From: JAQGMV01 sp050260255
GTDB taxonomy: Bacteria; Pseudomonadota; Gammaproteobacteria; Burkholderiales; SG8-41
Assembly (NCBI GenBank): GCA_050260255.1
Contig: JBLNBW010000103.1
Location: 1 to 8,264, forward strand
Direction of reading: 5' to 3'
Length of the DNA: 8,264 nt
A program made the translations under genes and the position numbers. Shown in pieces: positions 1 through 7,835 of the stretch. Positions within the stretch are counted from its first letter, which is position 1. Every line of letters starts with the position of its first letter. The notes below the pieces were generated by a model. It made no database searches. It saw only the letters and a list, made by a program, of their open reading frames with translations, and was not told where the DNA came from.

Positions 1-45
1 GTTTTCGCCGGCACCGCGGCCGATTTTTACTTCCATCTCCGCTGA
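1..45 (+). CDS. ubiA: 3' end of probable ubiA, 4-hydroxybenzoate polyprenyltransferase (partial)
   Basis: The frame that begins at base 1 reads VFAGTAADFYFHLR and stops at TGA 43-45. UbiA proteins of betaproteobacteria typically end in a similar short hydrophobic stretch of the type VFAG..(L/A)DY..R, from the last membrane helix. The next gene on the same strand is ubiD, which acts on the UbiA product, so context agrees. UbiA is an integral membrane enzyme that attaches the polyprenyl chain to 4-hydroxybenzoate. Only 14 codons are visible, so the identity is an inference from the tail and the neighbour; any other protein with a similar C-terminus cannot be excluded. Confidence 0.55.
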   Translation, partial: VFAGTAADFYFHLR

Positions 46-73
46 ACATGTTTCCCAGCTCCCGCCTCCCGAT

Positions 74-1537
74 ATGAAATACCGCGACCTGCGCGACTTC
101 ATCGCACAACTCGAGCGGACGGGACAGCTCAAACGCATCGGCATCGAAGTGGATCCGCGGCTCGAGATGACCGAGATCTGCGATCGCGTGCTCAAGGCGG
201 GCGGTCCGGCGCTGCTCTTCGAGTGCCCGAAAGGGCAGGCGATGCCGGTCCTCGCCAACCTTTTCGGCACGCCGGAACGCGTGGCGCAGGCAATGGGACA
301 GGACTCGCTGAAGGGTCTGCGCGAGCTGGGCGAGCTGCTCGCGTATCTCAAGGAGCCGCAACCGCCGAAAGGCCTGCGCGACGCGTGGGAGAAACTGCCG
401 CTCTTAAAGCAGATCATGAACATGGCGCCGCGGGTCGTGAACCGTGCGCCGTGTCAGGAGATCGTGTGGGAGGGTGACGCGGTCGATCTCGGCAGGCTGC
501 CGATCCAGACCTGCTGGCCCGGGGATGCGGCGCCGCTCATCACCTGGGGTCTCACGGTGACACGCGGGCCGCAGAAGGCACGCCAGAATCTCGGCATCTA
601 TCGCCAGCAGGTGATCGGCCGCAACAAACTGATCATGCGCTGGCTCGCGCATCGCGGCGGTGCGCTCGACTATCGCGATCATGCGCTCGCGCAGCCGACC
701 CAGCCTTTCCCGGTGGCGGTCGCGCTCGGCGCCGACCCGGCCACGATACTCGGCGCAGTGACGCCCGTGCCGGACACGCTTTCCGAATACCAGTTCGCGG
801 GGCTTCTGCGCGGCGAGAAGACGGAGCTCGCACGCTGCCTCACCCACGATTTGCAGGTGCCGGCGACCGCCGAGATCGTGCTGGAAGGCCACATCCATCC
901 CGGCGAGACCGCGCTCGAAGGACCGTTCGGCGACCACACCGGCTACTACAACGAGCAGGAGCGCTTTCCGGTATTCACCGTCGAGCGCATCACCCTGCGC
1001 CGCGATGCGATCTATCACTCGACCTACACCGGCAAACCGCCCGACGAGCCGGCCGTTCTCGGCGTTGCGTTGAACGAAGTGTTCGTGCCGCTGCTGGTGA
1101 AGCAGTTTCCCGAGATCGTCGACTTCTATCTGCCGCCGGAAGGCTGCTCGTATCGCGTGGCGTGTGTGAGCATGCGCAAGCAGTATCCCGGGCACGCGAA
1201 ACGCGTCATGTTCGGCGTCTGGTCGTTCCTGCGGCAATTCATGTACACGAAGTTCATCATCGTCACCGACGACGACGTGAACGTCCGCGACTGGAAGGAA
1301 GTGATCTGGGCAATGACGACGCGCGTCGATCCGCAGCGCGACACGTTGATCGTCGACTCGACGCCGATCGATTATCTCGACTTCGCGAGTCCCGTGCCGG
1401 GGCTGGGCTCCAAGATGGGCATCGACGCGACCAACAAATGGCCTGGCGAGACGAGCCGGGACTGGGGCACGCCGATCGCGATGAGCGCCGAGGTCAAGGC
1501 GCGGGTGGATGCGATGTGGAAGGAACTCGGGTTGTAA
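74..1537 (+). CDS. ubiD: UbiD, 3-octaprenyl-4-hydroxybenzoate carboxy-lyase
   Basis: This is a 487-residue UbiD-family decarboxylase that removes the carboxyl group from 3-polyprenyl-4-hydroxybenzoate in ubiquinone synthesis. The family uses prenylated FMN, made by UbiX, plus a divalent metal; no ubiX is in the window. The length and start (MKYRDLRDF) closely match Escherichia coli UbiD. Hallmarks include GGPALLFE near residue 43, CWPGDAAPLITWGLTVTRGP near 147-166, the cofactor/metal motif N172-LGIYRQQ, RGGALDY near 194-200, GADPATILGAVTPVPDTLSEY near 220-240, the acidic segment E267-IVLE271, E282-GPFGDHTGYYN, and the C-terminal SKMGIDATNKWPGE. The reading frame is intact. It starts 28 nt after the presumed ubiA stop. 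The sequence just upstream is pyrimidine-rich with no clear Shine-Dalgarno, so translation may depend on coupling to ubiA or on an unstructured leader. It converges on dacB. Identification as canonical UbiD rather than a distant aromatic decarboxylase is firm because similarity runs the full length. Confidence 0.97.
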   Translation: MKYRDLRDFIAQLERTGQLKRIGIEVDPRLEMTEICDRVLKAGGPALLFECPKGQAMPVLANLFGTPERVAQAMGQDSLKGLRELGELLAYLKEPQPPKGLRDAWEKLPLLKQIMNMAPRVVNRAPCQEIVWEGDAVDLGRLPIQTCWPGDAAPLITWGLTVTRGPQKARQNLGIYRQQVIGRNKLIMRWLAHRGGALDYRDHALAQPTQPFPVAVALGADPATILGAVTPVPDTLSEYQFAGLLRGEKTELARCLTHDLQVPATAEIVLEGHIHPGETALEGPFGDHTGYYNEQERFPVFTVERITLRRDAIYHSTYTGKPPDEPAVLGVALNEVFVPLLVKQFPEIVDFYLPPEGCSYRVACVSMRKQYPGHAKRVMFGVWSFLRQFMYTKFIIVTDDDVNVRDWKEVIWAMTTRVDPQRDTLIVDSTPIDYLDFASPVPGLGSKMGIDATNKWPGETSRDWGTPIAMSAEVKARVDAMWKELGL

Positions 1538-1540
1538 CTG

Positions 1541-1634
1541 CGTGACTGGTGATTCGTGACTTGTGACTCGTCGTGTACCGTGCGGCGGGCGTTGTGCTCA
1601 GATACCAGTCACGAGTAACGAGTCACGGGTCACG
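1541..1634. repeat. Inverted pair of 7-bp tandem repeats between ubiD and dacB
   Basis: The left arm (1542-1569) is four tandem 7-mers: GTGACTG, GTGATTC, GTGACTT, GTGACTC. The right arm (1606-1633), read on the minus strand, is again four 7-mers: GTGACCC, GTGACTC, GTTACTC, GTGACTG. Aligning 1541-1570 with the reverse complement of 1605-1634 gives 24 of 30 identical positions, with a 34-nt centre (1571-1604). A further 7-mer-like GTAACTG lies at 1534-1540 over the ubiD stop codon. In RNA this could fold into one long imperfect hairpin between two convergent genes, but there is no T-run to make it a classical terminator. The function is unknown. Confidence 0.8.
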
Positions 1635-3086
1635 CTTTCTCCGCGACGTGGCGACTGCCACGTCGCGGTCATACACCCACTTCAGCAGCGCGTCCTGAGC
1701 GGCCTGCGCCGCAGCGGCGTTCGGGTGGTTCACCATGAACACGACGACGTGCCGAACGTCGCGCGCGTCCAGCACATAACCCGCGATCGCACGCACGCCG
1801 GTGAGCGTGCCCGTCTTGATGTGCGCGCGGCCGGCGACGCCCGCATTGCCCAGGCGCTTGCGCATCGTGCCGTCGACCGCGACGAGCGGCAGCGAGGCGA
1901 TGAATTCCGGCATGACCGGGCTGCGGTAGGCATCGAGCAGTAGCCGCGCCATCGTGCGTGCACTGATGCGCTCGGCGCGGGACAGTCCCGACCCGTTCTC
2001 GAGCACGAGCTCCGGCGCATCGATGCGCTTCTGCGCCAGCCAGGTCTGCACCGCCGCGCGCGCTTTCTCCAGCGTCGCGGGCGCGCCCGCCGACACGCCG
2101 CCGAGCGTGAGATACAGCTGACGCGCCATCACGTTGTTGCTGAACTTGTTGATGTCGCGCACCACCTCCGACAGCGTAGGCGATTTCGCCGTCGCGAGCA
2201 GGCGCGCCGTGCTCGGGTCCACCGTGTCCTCGCGCACGGTGCCGCTGTAACTGCCGCCGAGCTCCTGCCACAGCGCCCCGAACAGTGCGCCGACATAGCG
2301 CGGATGGGAGAGCAGGCTGAAGCTGCGCGTGCGCTCGCCGCAGTCCCGCGGGTACGGTCCGCTGATGGCGAGTCGGGCAACCGCGCCGTTGCCTTGCGGC
2401 TCGATCTTGAGACGCGACACCCAGTCGCCGCACGGCCCGTCGGTCGCGACGACATTGCCGACGACCTGCACGGCGGGCAGCGCCGGCTCGACGAGGAGCC
2501 GCACGGCTTTGCCGTCGGTCTCGGGCACGAACTGCACCGTGATCGCCTTGTAGTTGACGAGCAGTGCGTCGGGCGGCGTGTTGTAGGGCCGGGTGGGTTG
2601 GTCGTCGAAGCGCGACGGATCGTTGTCCTCGCGTGCGAAATAGCTGCGGTCCAGGACAAGCTCACCGCGGATGTCGCGCACGCCGCGCGCGCGCACGTTG
2701 CGCAATAGCAGCCAGAAGTTCTCGAGCGTGAGCTTGGGATCGCCGTAGCCTTTGAGCAGCAGATTGCCGTTCAATACCTCTCGCTGCAGGGCGCCGCTCG
2801 CGTACACCTCGGTGTTCCAGGTGTACGCAGGCCCCAGGAGATCGAGGGCGGCGTAGGTCGTGACGAGCTTGATCGTGGACGCAGGATTGAGCGCGCGATC
2901 CGCGCCGAACGACACGGCGGGGCGTCCGCCGTCCACCTCCTGCACATAGACCGAGACCGCCCCTTCGGGGATGCCTGCATTGGCCAATGCCTGCGCGACG
3001 GGCGCCGGCAGGCTCGTCTGGGCAACCGCCATCGCGGATGCCCACAGCATCAGCGTTGCAACCCACCGCAGCAGAACCTTACTCAT
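1623..3086 (-). CDS. dacB: DacB, D-alanyl-D-alanine carboxypeptidase/endopeptidase (PBP4, peptidase S13)
   Basis: This 487-residue periplasmic penicillin-binding protein 4 trims peptidoglycan by removing terminal D-Ala or cutting D-Ala-mDAP cross-links. Residues 1-22 form a Sec signal peptide: a basic start, a hydrophobic core, and A20-V-A22 before Q23. The three active-site motifs of the serine DD-peptidase fold are present in order: S70-T-I-K73 (nucleophile Ser70), S316-N-N318 and K424-T-G426. About 240 residues separate the first two motifs; this large insert is typical of class C PBPs such as PBP4 and holds two cysteines (C219, C249) that could pair in the periplasm. The length fits the family. 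The ATG at 3086 is chosen because it gives the complete signal peptide. No convincing Shine-Dalgarno precedes it. The final residues (RDP and the stop) are encoded by the right arm of the intergenic 7-bp repeat, giving a basic tail SRRKRDP that looks non-conserved. It lies downstream of bioA on the same strand, but the 390-nt gap argues for its own promoter. Confidence 0.95.
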   Translation of the reverse strand: MSKVLLRWVATLMLWASAMAVAQTSLPAPVAQALANAGIPEGAVSVYVQEVDGGRPAVSFGADRALNPASTIKLVTTYAALDLLGPAYTWNTEVYASGALQREVLNGNLLLKGYGDPKLTLENFWLLLRNVRARGVRDIRGELVLDRSYFAREDNDPSRFDDQPTRPYNTPPDALLVNYKAITVQFVPETDGKAVRLLVEPALPAVQVVGNVVATDGPCGDWVSRLKIEPQGNGAVARLAISGPYPRDCGERTRSFSLLSHPRYVGALFGALWQELGGSYSGTVREDTVDPSTARLLATAKSPTLSEVVRDINKFSNNVMARQLYLTLGGVSAGAPATLEKARAAVQTWLAQKRIDAPELVLENGSGLSRAERISARTMARLLLDAYRSPVMPEFIASLPLVAVDGTMRKRLGNAGVAGRAHIKTGTLTGVRAIAGYVLDARDVRHVVVFMVNHPNAAAAQAAQDALLKWVYDRDVAVATSRRKRDP

Positions 3087-3198
3087 GCAGCGATGTTACA
3101 CCGCGATCGGTGCGAGCGGCGGCAGTGACGCAGCCAGCCGAGGGATGTGAGCTTCATTTTAAGAAGGCTTTACCATGAACCGCGCGAACATTTCAGAA

Positions 3199-3277
3199 AA
3201 GCTTCACCACCAAGCGCGCTAAGGACGCGAAGTAAAGCCTCGACGCGAAGGACGCAAAGGACACGAAGGAAACGAAG
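3199..3277 (+). repeat. Dispersed-repeat arm with tandem GACGCGAAG 9-mers
   Basis: Positions 3199-3232 match the reverse complement of 3400-3433 at 27 of 34 positions. This copy starts AAGCTTCACC and ends GACGCGAAG. It is followed at 3242-3277 by four tandem 9-mers: GACGCGAAG, GACGCAAAG, GACACGAAG, GAAACGAAG. From memory, purine-rich repeats of this AAGGACGCGAAGGACGCAAAG type are scattered between genes in a range of bacterial genomes; I know of no established function. Confidence 0.8.
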
Positions 3278-3399
3278 AATGAACGGACTCTAACATGTTG
3301 TTAGGCTGCGCTCGCAGTATGAGGTAAGGACCATTGTTGAGGGGGAGGTGACGCCAGCTCCTAGTCGGCAGATGAGCCGCTCCAAAATTTATTGCACTT

Positions 3400-3476
3400 C
3401 TTTGCGTCCTTCGCGTCCTTGACGGTAAAGCTTTTTGCCTTTCTTCGCGACCTTCGAATCCTTGGCGGTGAGGCTT
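3400..3476 (-). repeat. Dispersed-repeat arm, two 34-bp copies, inverted relative to 3199-3277
   Basis: There are two successive copies of the same element, at 3400-3433 and 3443-3476. Each reads on the plus strand as CTTYGCGWC-like 9-mers followed by CTTGRCGGTRARGCTT. The second copy ends at 3476, directly against the bioA stop codon (3477-3479), so the element forms the immediate 3' flank of bioA. Together with the arm at 3199-3277 it makes an imperfect inverted repeat around about 120 nt. No transposase is present. It could fold in the bioA transcript and act as a 3' end or stability element, but that is inference. Confidence 0.8.
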
Positions 3477-4799
3477 CTAAATCCGGTCCAGGATTTCGAT
3501 CGTCCGCTCGCACAGCAGCGCCATTTCCTCGTCGGAAATCACATACGGCGGCATGAAGTACACCGTATTGCCGATCGGACGCAGCAGCAGCTCGCGCTCG
3601 AGCCCCGCCATGTAGATGCGCCGCGCGAGAGCAGAGTCGTCGCTCTCGACTTCGAACGCCCAGATCATGCCGGTGTGGCGAAAGTCGCGTACGAGGCGAT
3701 GGGTCGCGAGCGGCTGGAGTACTTCGTCGAAACGCTGCGCCTTCGCGCGGTTCGCGGCGATCACCTCGTCCTGCTCGAAAATGTCCAGCGTCGCGAGCGC
3801 AGCGCGGCACGCGAGCGCATTGCCGGTATACGAGTGCGAGTGCAGGAAACCCCGCGTCACCGCGTCATCGTAGAACGCCGCGTATACGGCGTCGGTCATC
3901 AGCACCACCGAAAGCGGCAGATAGCCGCCGGTGATGCCCTTCGACAGGCACAGGAAATCGGGCCGGATGCCGGCCTGCTCGTGCGCAAAGAACGTTCCGG
4001 TGCGCCCGAAGCCGGTCATGATCTCGTCGCAGATGAGATGCACGCCATAGCGATCGCACAGCTGCCGCGCGAGCCGCAGATACTCTGGATCGTACATCGC
4101 CATGCCCGTTGCGCCCTGCACGAGGGGTTCGACGATCAGGGCAGCGGTGCTCGCGTGGTGCGCGGCGAGGTGGACTTCCAATGCGCGGGCGGCGCGCTTC
4201 GCGCATTCGACCGCGCTTTCGCCATTCTTCGCGAGTCGTGCGTCGGGGCTCGGCACCTGAGCCGACATGCGCAAGAGGGGCGCATACGTGTCTTTGAAGA
4301 GCGCAACATCGGTGACCGATAGCGCGCCCAGCGTCTCGCCGTGATAGCTGTTCTGGAGGCTGACAAATCCCGTCTTCTCCGCTCGCCCGGCATTGCGCCA
4401 GTAGTGATAGCTCATCTTCAGCGCGATCTCGGTCGCGGATGCGCCGTCGCTGCCGTAGAAGCAGTGACCGAGATGGCCGCCAGTGAGCGCGGCGAGCCGC
4501 TCCGACAGTCGAATCACCGGCTCGTGCGTAAAGCCCGCGAGGATCACGTGCTCGAGGTGCGCAAGCTGATCGACGAGCGCCGCGTTGATGCGCGGATTCG
4601 CATGGCCGAAAAGGTTGACCCACCACGAGCTCACAGCATCGAGATAGCGCCTGCCGTCGAAGTCATGCAGCCAGCATCCGCTGCCGCGCGCGATCGGCAC
4701 GAGCGGCAGCGTCTCGTGTTGCTTCATCTGAGTGCACGGATGCCACACGGCGGTGCGGCTGCGCTCTAGCAGCAGGGTATTGCGAGTGCTAGTTTGCAT
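3477..4799 (-). CDS. bioA: BioA, adenosylmethionine-8-amino-7-oxononanoate aminotransferase
   Basis: This 440-residue PLP-dependent class III aminotransferase converts 7-keto-8-aminopelargonate to 7,8-diaminopelargonate in biotin synthesis, normally with S-adenosylmethionine as amino donor. BioA-specific features are an early WHPCTQM (19-25), SSWWVNLFGHANP with the paired Trp59-Trp60, G116-S-D-G-A-S-A-TEIALKM for phosphate binding, NSYHGETLGA (150-159), the cofactor Asp258 in CDEIMTGFGRTG, and the Schiff-base Lys287 in LSKGITGGYLPLS. R407-PIGNTVYFMPPY near the C-terminus matches the substrate-side Arg region of the family. The frame is intact and of usual length. The ATG at 4799 places the WHP motif at the expected distance from the start, but no Shine-Dalgarno is visible; a nearby alternative start is possible. 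No other biotin genes (bioB, bioF, bioD, bioC) are in the window, so it stands alone here. It is divergent from the unknown gene at 5034, and the repeat element begins at its stop codon. Use of another amino donor cannot be excluded from sequence reading. Confidence 0.95.
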   Translation of the reverse strand: MQTSTRNTLLLERSRTAVWHPCTQMKQHETLPLVPIARGSGCWLHDFDGRRYLDAVSSWWVNLFGHANPRINAALVDQLAHLEHVILAGFTHEPVIRLSERLAALTGGHLGHCFYGSDGASATEIALKMSYHYWRNAGRAEKTGFVSLQNSYHGETLGALSVTDVALFKDTYAPLLRMSAQVPSPDARLAKNGESAVECAKRAARALEVHLAAHHASTAALIVEPLVQGATGMAMYDPEYLRLARQLCDRYGVHLICDEIMTGFGRTGTFFAHEQAGIRPDFLCLSKGITGGYLPLSVVLMTDAVYAAFYDDAVTRGFLHSHSYTGNALACRAALATLDIFEQDEVIAANRAKAQRFDEVLQPLATHRLVRDFRHTGMIWAFEVESDDSALARRIYMAGLERELLLRPIGNTVYFMPPYVISDEEMALLCERTIEILDRI

Positions 4800-4842
4800 T
4801 TGGCATGGACACGCGATAAAAAAATACGACGACGAGTTGCGA

Positions 4843-4861
4843 GTGGCGCGCGCTGCGCCAC
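4843..4861. other. 7-bp GC hairpin in the bioA / unknown-gene divergent region
   Basis: GTGGCGC (4843-4849) and GCGCCAC (4855-4861) form a perfect 7-bp stem with a 5-nt loop. On the minus strand it precedes a run of seven T (4824-4818) by 18 nt, and that run sits 18 nt before the bioA ATG. The spacing is too long for an intrinsic terminator. It could be a 5'-leader hairpin of bioA if transcription starts to its right. The rest of the 234-nt gap holds the 8-bp palindrome GTTATAAC (4963-4970), which could serve as a -10 in either direction, but no good -35 accompanies it. Confidence 0.4.
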
Positions 4862-5017
4862 GAGAGGTAATGGCAGAAGTACCGCGATCATTTCACAAGT
4901 GGACGATGCGCCAGGCTGCACTACCCGCATCGCCGCACGTCAACTTCCCACCACGCGATGCCGTTATAACAATCAGGCGGCATCGAATTTGCTCAAGCCA
5001 GTTTAACATCGTCTTGT

Positions 5018-5023
5018 GAGGAG
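5018..5023 (+). promoter_or_regulatory. Ribosome binding site GAGGAG fixing the start of the unknown gene
   Basis: GAGGAG lies 10 nt before the ATG at 5034. The longer reading from a GTG at 5016 would begin within this Shine-Dalgarno sequence, so the ATG is the better start. Confidence 0.75.
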
Positions 5024-5033
5024 ACTTTGTGCT

Positions 5034-5681
5034 ATGCAAATTGTCGATCGCATCGAAGCTCAGATGGCTGCGACCAACCTTCCTCTCGTGGGCATCACGC
5101 TCGCCGCAGTACCGTGTCCCGATACGCCTGTCATCCTCACACTGCACTGGCACGGATTCATCAAAGAGAAGCTGATCGACTCGGAAGAAGCTGAAACGGT
5201 TTCGTACACGCCCATCCCGAGCTCCGCGCTGCAGGTGAACGAACGCTGGCGCGATCTCGTCGCCCTCGATTGCGCGGCGATGGACGCCGGATGGCGGCTC
5301 GGCGCCTGGGACGTGGCGCGTGCGGAGCGGCCCGGCTGCATGCGGCGGGGCGCCGACGGCACCGAGGCGCTCGAGTGTCTGCAGGCCTTCGGCGCCTTTC
5401 CGTTCGGCATCAACGGCAACCAGGTGGTAGTGGCCGATACGCCGGACGCCGACGACCTGGTTGAGCTTGCGGCCAATCGGGGCTATCTCATGTGGATGTT
5501 CCGGCCGGTCAAAGGGGGGATCTGGGCCGAATTCGCCGACGACGCGACCCTCGGGCCCGACGGCACCCGGGCCGATCCCTGCCCCCATGTCCCCATCCCG
5601 CCGACCTGCGACGGCAAGCGCAAGACCGTCTACCGGTTCGGGGTCCCGACCGCCGAATCGGGCGTCGTTCTGAACAGCTGA
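5034..5681 (+). CDS. Conserved-looking protein of unknown function, 215 residues
   Basis: I do not recognise the family. The protein is probably soluble and cytoplasmic: there is no signal peptide and no convincing membrane helix (the most hydrophobic stretch, PLVGITLAAVP near 17-27, is short). It has six cysteines (28, 80, 102, 115, 183, 192). The segment C28-PDTPVILTLHWHGF has H38 and H40 close by, and the C-terminal part has C183-P-H185 and C192 before DGKRKTVYRFG, so metal binding is possible but unproven. Aromatic residues are rich around GYLMWMFRPVKGGIWAEF (150-167). Coding evidence is the clear Shine-Dalgarno, strong GC bias at third positions, and an uninterrupted frame to TGA. A GTG six codons upstream is an inferior start. 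It is divergent from bioA and ends 185 nt before groES, with its own leader. A functional link with either neighbour is not shown. Confidence 0.8.
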   Translation: MQIVDRIEAQMAATNLPLVGITLAAVPCPDTPVILTLHWHGFIKEKLIDSEEAETVSYTPIPSSALQVNERWRDLVALDCAAMDAGWRLGAWDVARAERPGCMRRGADGTEALECLQAFGAFPFGINGNQVVVADTPDADDLVELAANRGYLMWMFRPVKGGIWAEFADDATLGPDGTRADPCPHVPIPPTCDGKRKTVYRFGVPTAESGVVLNS

Positions 5682-5708
5682 GAATTACTTAACTCCCTGT
5701 TTTTCTTT

Positions 5709-5736
5709 GCCGGCGCCCCTTGCCCGGGGCGGCGGC
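5709..5736 (+). terminator. GC hairpin after the unknown gene (weak terminator candidate)
   Basis: CGCCCC (5714-5719) pairs with GGGGCG (5726-5731) around a 6-nt loop. After one G/G mismatch the stem extends by GCCG/CGGC (5709-5712 with 5733-5736). It lies 27 nt past the stop codon and before the groES promoter, where a terminator would be expected. There is no T-run downstream, and the nearby T-rich tract precedes the stem, so it does not fit a standard intrinsic terminator. Confidence 0.3.
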
Positions 5737-5761
5737 ATCCCCATTTGGTCTGCTCGCCGGG

Positions 5762-5790
5762 TTGAAATCGCGGGCGCCAGCCACTATTAT
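5762..5790 (+). promoter_or_regulatory. groESL promoter, sigma70-type
   Basis: TTGAAA (5762-5767, -35) and TATTAT (5785-5790, -10) are separated by exactly 17 nt. Each differs little from consensus. The last T of the -10 is the first base of CIRCE, which places the start point, near 5797, inside the operator. An overlapping heat-shock (RpoH) promoter is conceivable: GTTGAAA at 5761-5767 resembles its -35, but the matching -10 (CCACTATT, 5781-5788) is poor. Confidence 0.8.
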
Positions 5791-5816
5791 TAGCACTCGC
5801 CGAAGTTGAGTGCTAA
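5790..5816 (+). promoter_or_regulatory. CIRCE operator (HrcA binding site)
   Basis: TTAGCACTC (5790-5798) and GAGTGCTAA (5808-5816) form the perfect 9-bp inverted repeat with a 9-nt spacer that defines CIRCE. HrcA bound here blocks groESL transcription and is released under heat stress, when GroEL is occupied by unfolded proteins. The site follows the -10 directly and lies 50 nt before the groES ATG. hrcA itself is not in the window. Confidence 0.98.
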
Positions 5817-5853
5817 CGCTCGGCTCACAGATTTCCGCAATAACCCCTTTTCA

Positions 5854-5859
5854 GAGGAG
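5854..5859 (+). promoter_or_regulatory. Ribosome binding site of groES
   Basis: GAGGAG stands 7 nt before the ATG at 5867. It selects the conserved start MKIRPLHDR and excludes the longer in-frame ATG at 5810, which lies inside the CIRCE element. Confidence 0.9.
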
Positions 5860-5866
5860 AGTGAGA

Positions 5867-6157
5867 ATGAAAATTCGTCCGTTGCACGACCGTATCATCG
5901 TGAAGCGGCTGGAAGAAGAGCGCAAAACCGCTTCCGGTATCGTCATCCCCGACACCGCGGCGGAGAAGCCGGATCAAGGTGAAGTGAAAGCGGTGGGCAA
6001 GGGTAAAGTCGGCGACGACGGCAAAGTGCGTCCGCTCGACGTCAAAGTCGGCGACAAGGTCCTCTTCGGCAAGTACTCCGGCCAGACCGTGAAGGTCCAG
6101 GGCGAGGAGCTGCTCGTGATGCGCGAAGAAGACATCATGGGTGTCATCGAGTCGTAA
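5867..6157 (+). CDS. groES: GroES, 10 kDa co-chaperonin
   Basis: This 96-residue GroES forms the heptameric lid of the GroEL folding chamber in the cytoplasm. The N-terminal IRPLHDRIIVKR is the cpn10 signature. The mobile loop follows at about 16-32, with G24-I-V-I-P28 as the hydrophobic segment that contacts GroEL apical domains. The C-terminus EEDIMGVIE is typical. The length is that of the usual bacterial protein. It is the first gene of the CIRCE-controlled operon and is followed after 31 nt by groEL, which has its own Shine-Dalgarno. Nothing in the sequence is unusual. Confidence 0.98.
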   Translation: MKIRPLHDRIIVKRLEEERKTASGIVIPDTAAEKPDQGEVKAVGKGKVGDDGKVRPLDVKVGDKVLFGKYSGQTVKVQGEELLVMREEDIMGVIES

Positions 6158-6188
6158 ACCACCGGACCGAATATTCAGGAGATAAGCA

Positions 6189-7830
<1,642 letters not shown>

Positions 7831-7835
<5 letters not shown>

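Larger units (their letters stand above)
3087..3476. other. 390-nt intergenic region, largely repeat-derived
   Basis: No credible gene lies between the start of dacB and the stop of bioA. Positions 3087 to about 3198 must hold the dacB promoter if it has one, but no good -35/-10 pair is obvious there. A repeat arm occupies 3199-3277 and an inverted arm 3400-3476. Between them, 3278-3399 has a small inverted repeat CTAAC-ATGTT-GTTAG (3290-3304) and CTGCG-CT-CGCAG (3306-3317), both too short to call. Open frames crossing the region are shadows with no coding character. No T-run after a hairpin marks a bioA terminator. Confidence 0.7.

Noticed and set aside
404..1237. A 277-codon frame opposite ubiD
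   Set aside because: It lies wholly within ubiD, has shadow composition (many Arg and His), and shows no start signal.
3290..3317. GTTAGGC at 3300-3306 looked like an integron attC core
   Set aside because: The partner core is missing at a plausible distance, there is no imperfect attC stem of the right length, and no cassette or integrase is present.
3199..3476. Repeat cluster considered as a CRISPR array
   Set aside because: Units are 9 and 34 bp, contiguous or in opposite orientation, with no regular unique spacers and no cas genes.
4794..5006. A 70-codon plus-strand frame between bioA and the unknown gene
   Set aside because: Its start overlaps the bioA start region on the other strand, it lacks a ribosome binding site, and its composition is that of random GC-rich sequence.
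5810..5866. A longer groES start at ATG 5810
   Set aside because: It lies inside CIRCE, adds 19 non-conserved residues, and has no ribosome binding site; ATG 5867 has a good one and the conserved N-terminus.
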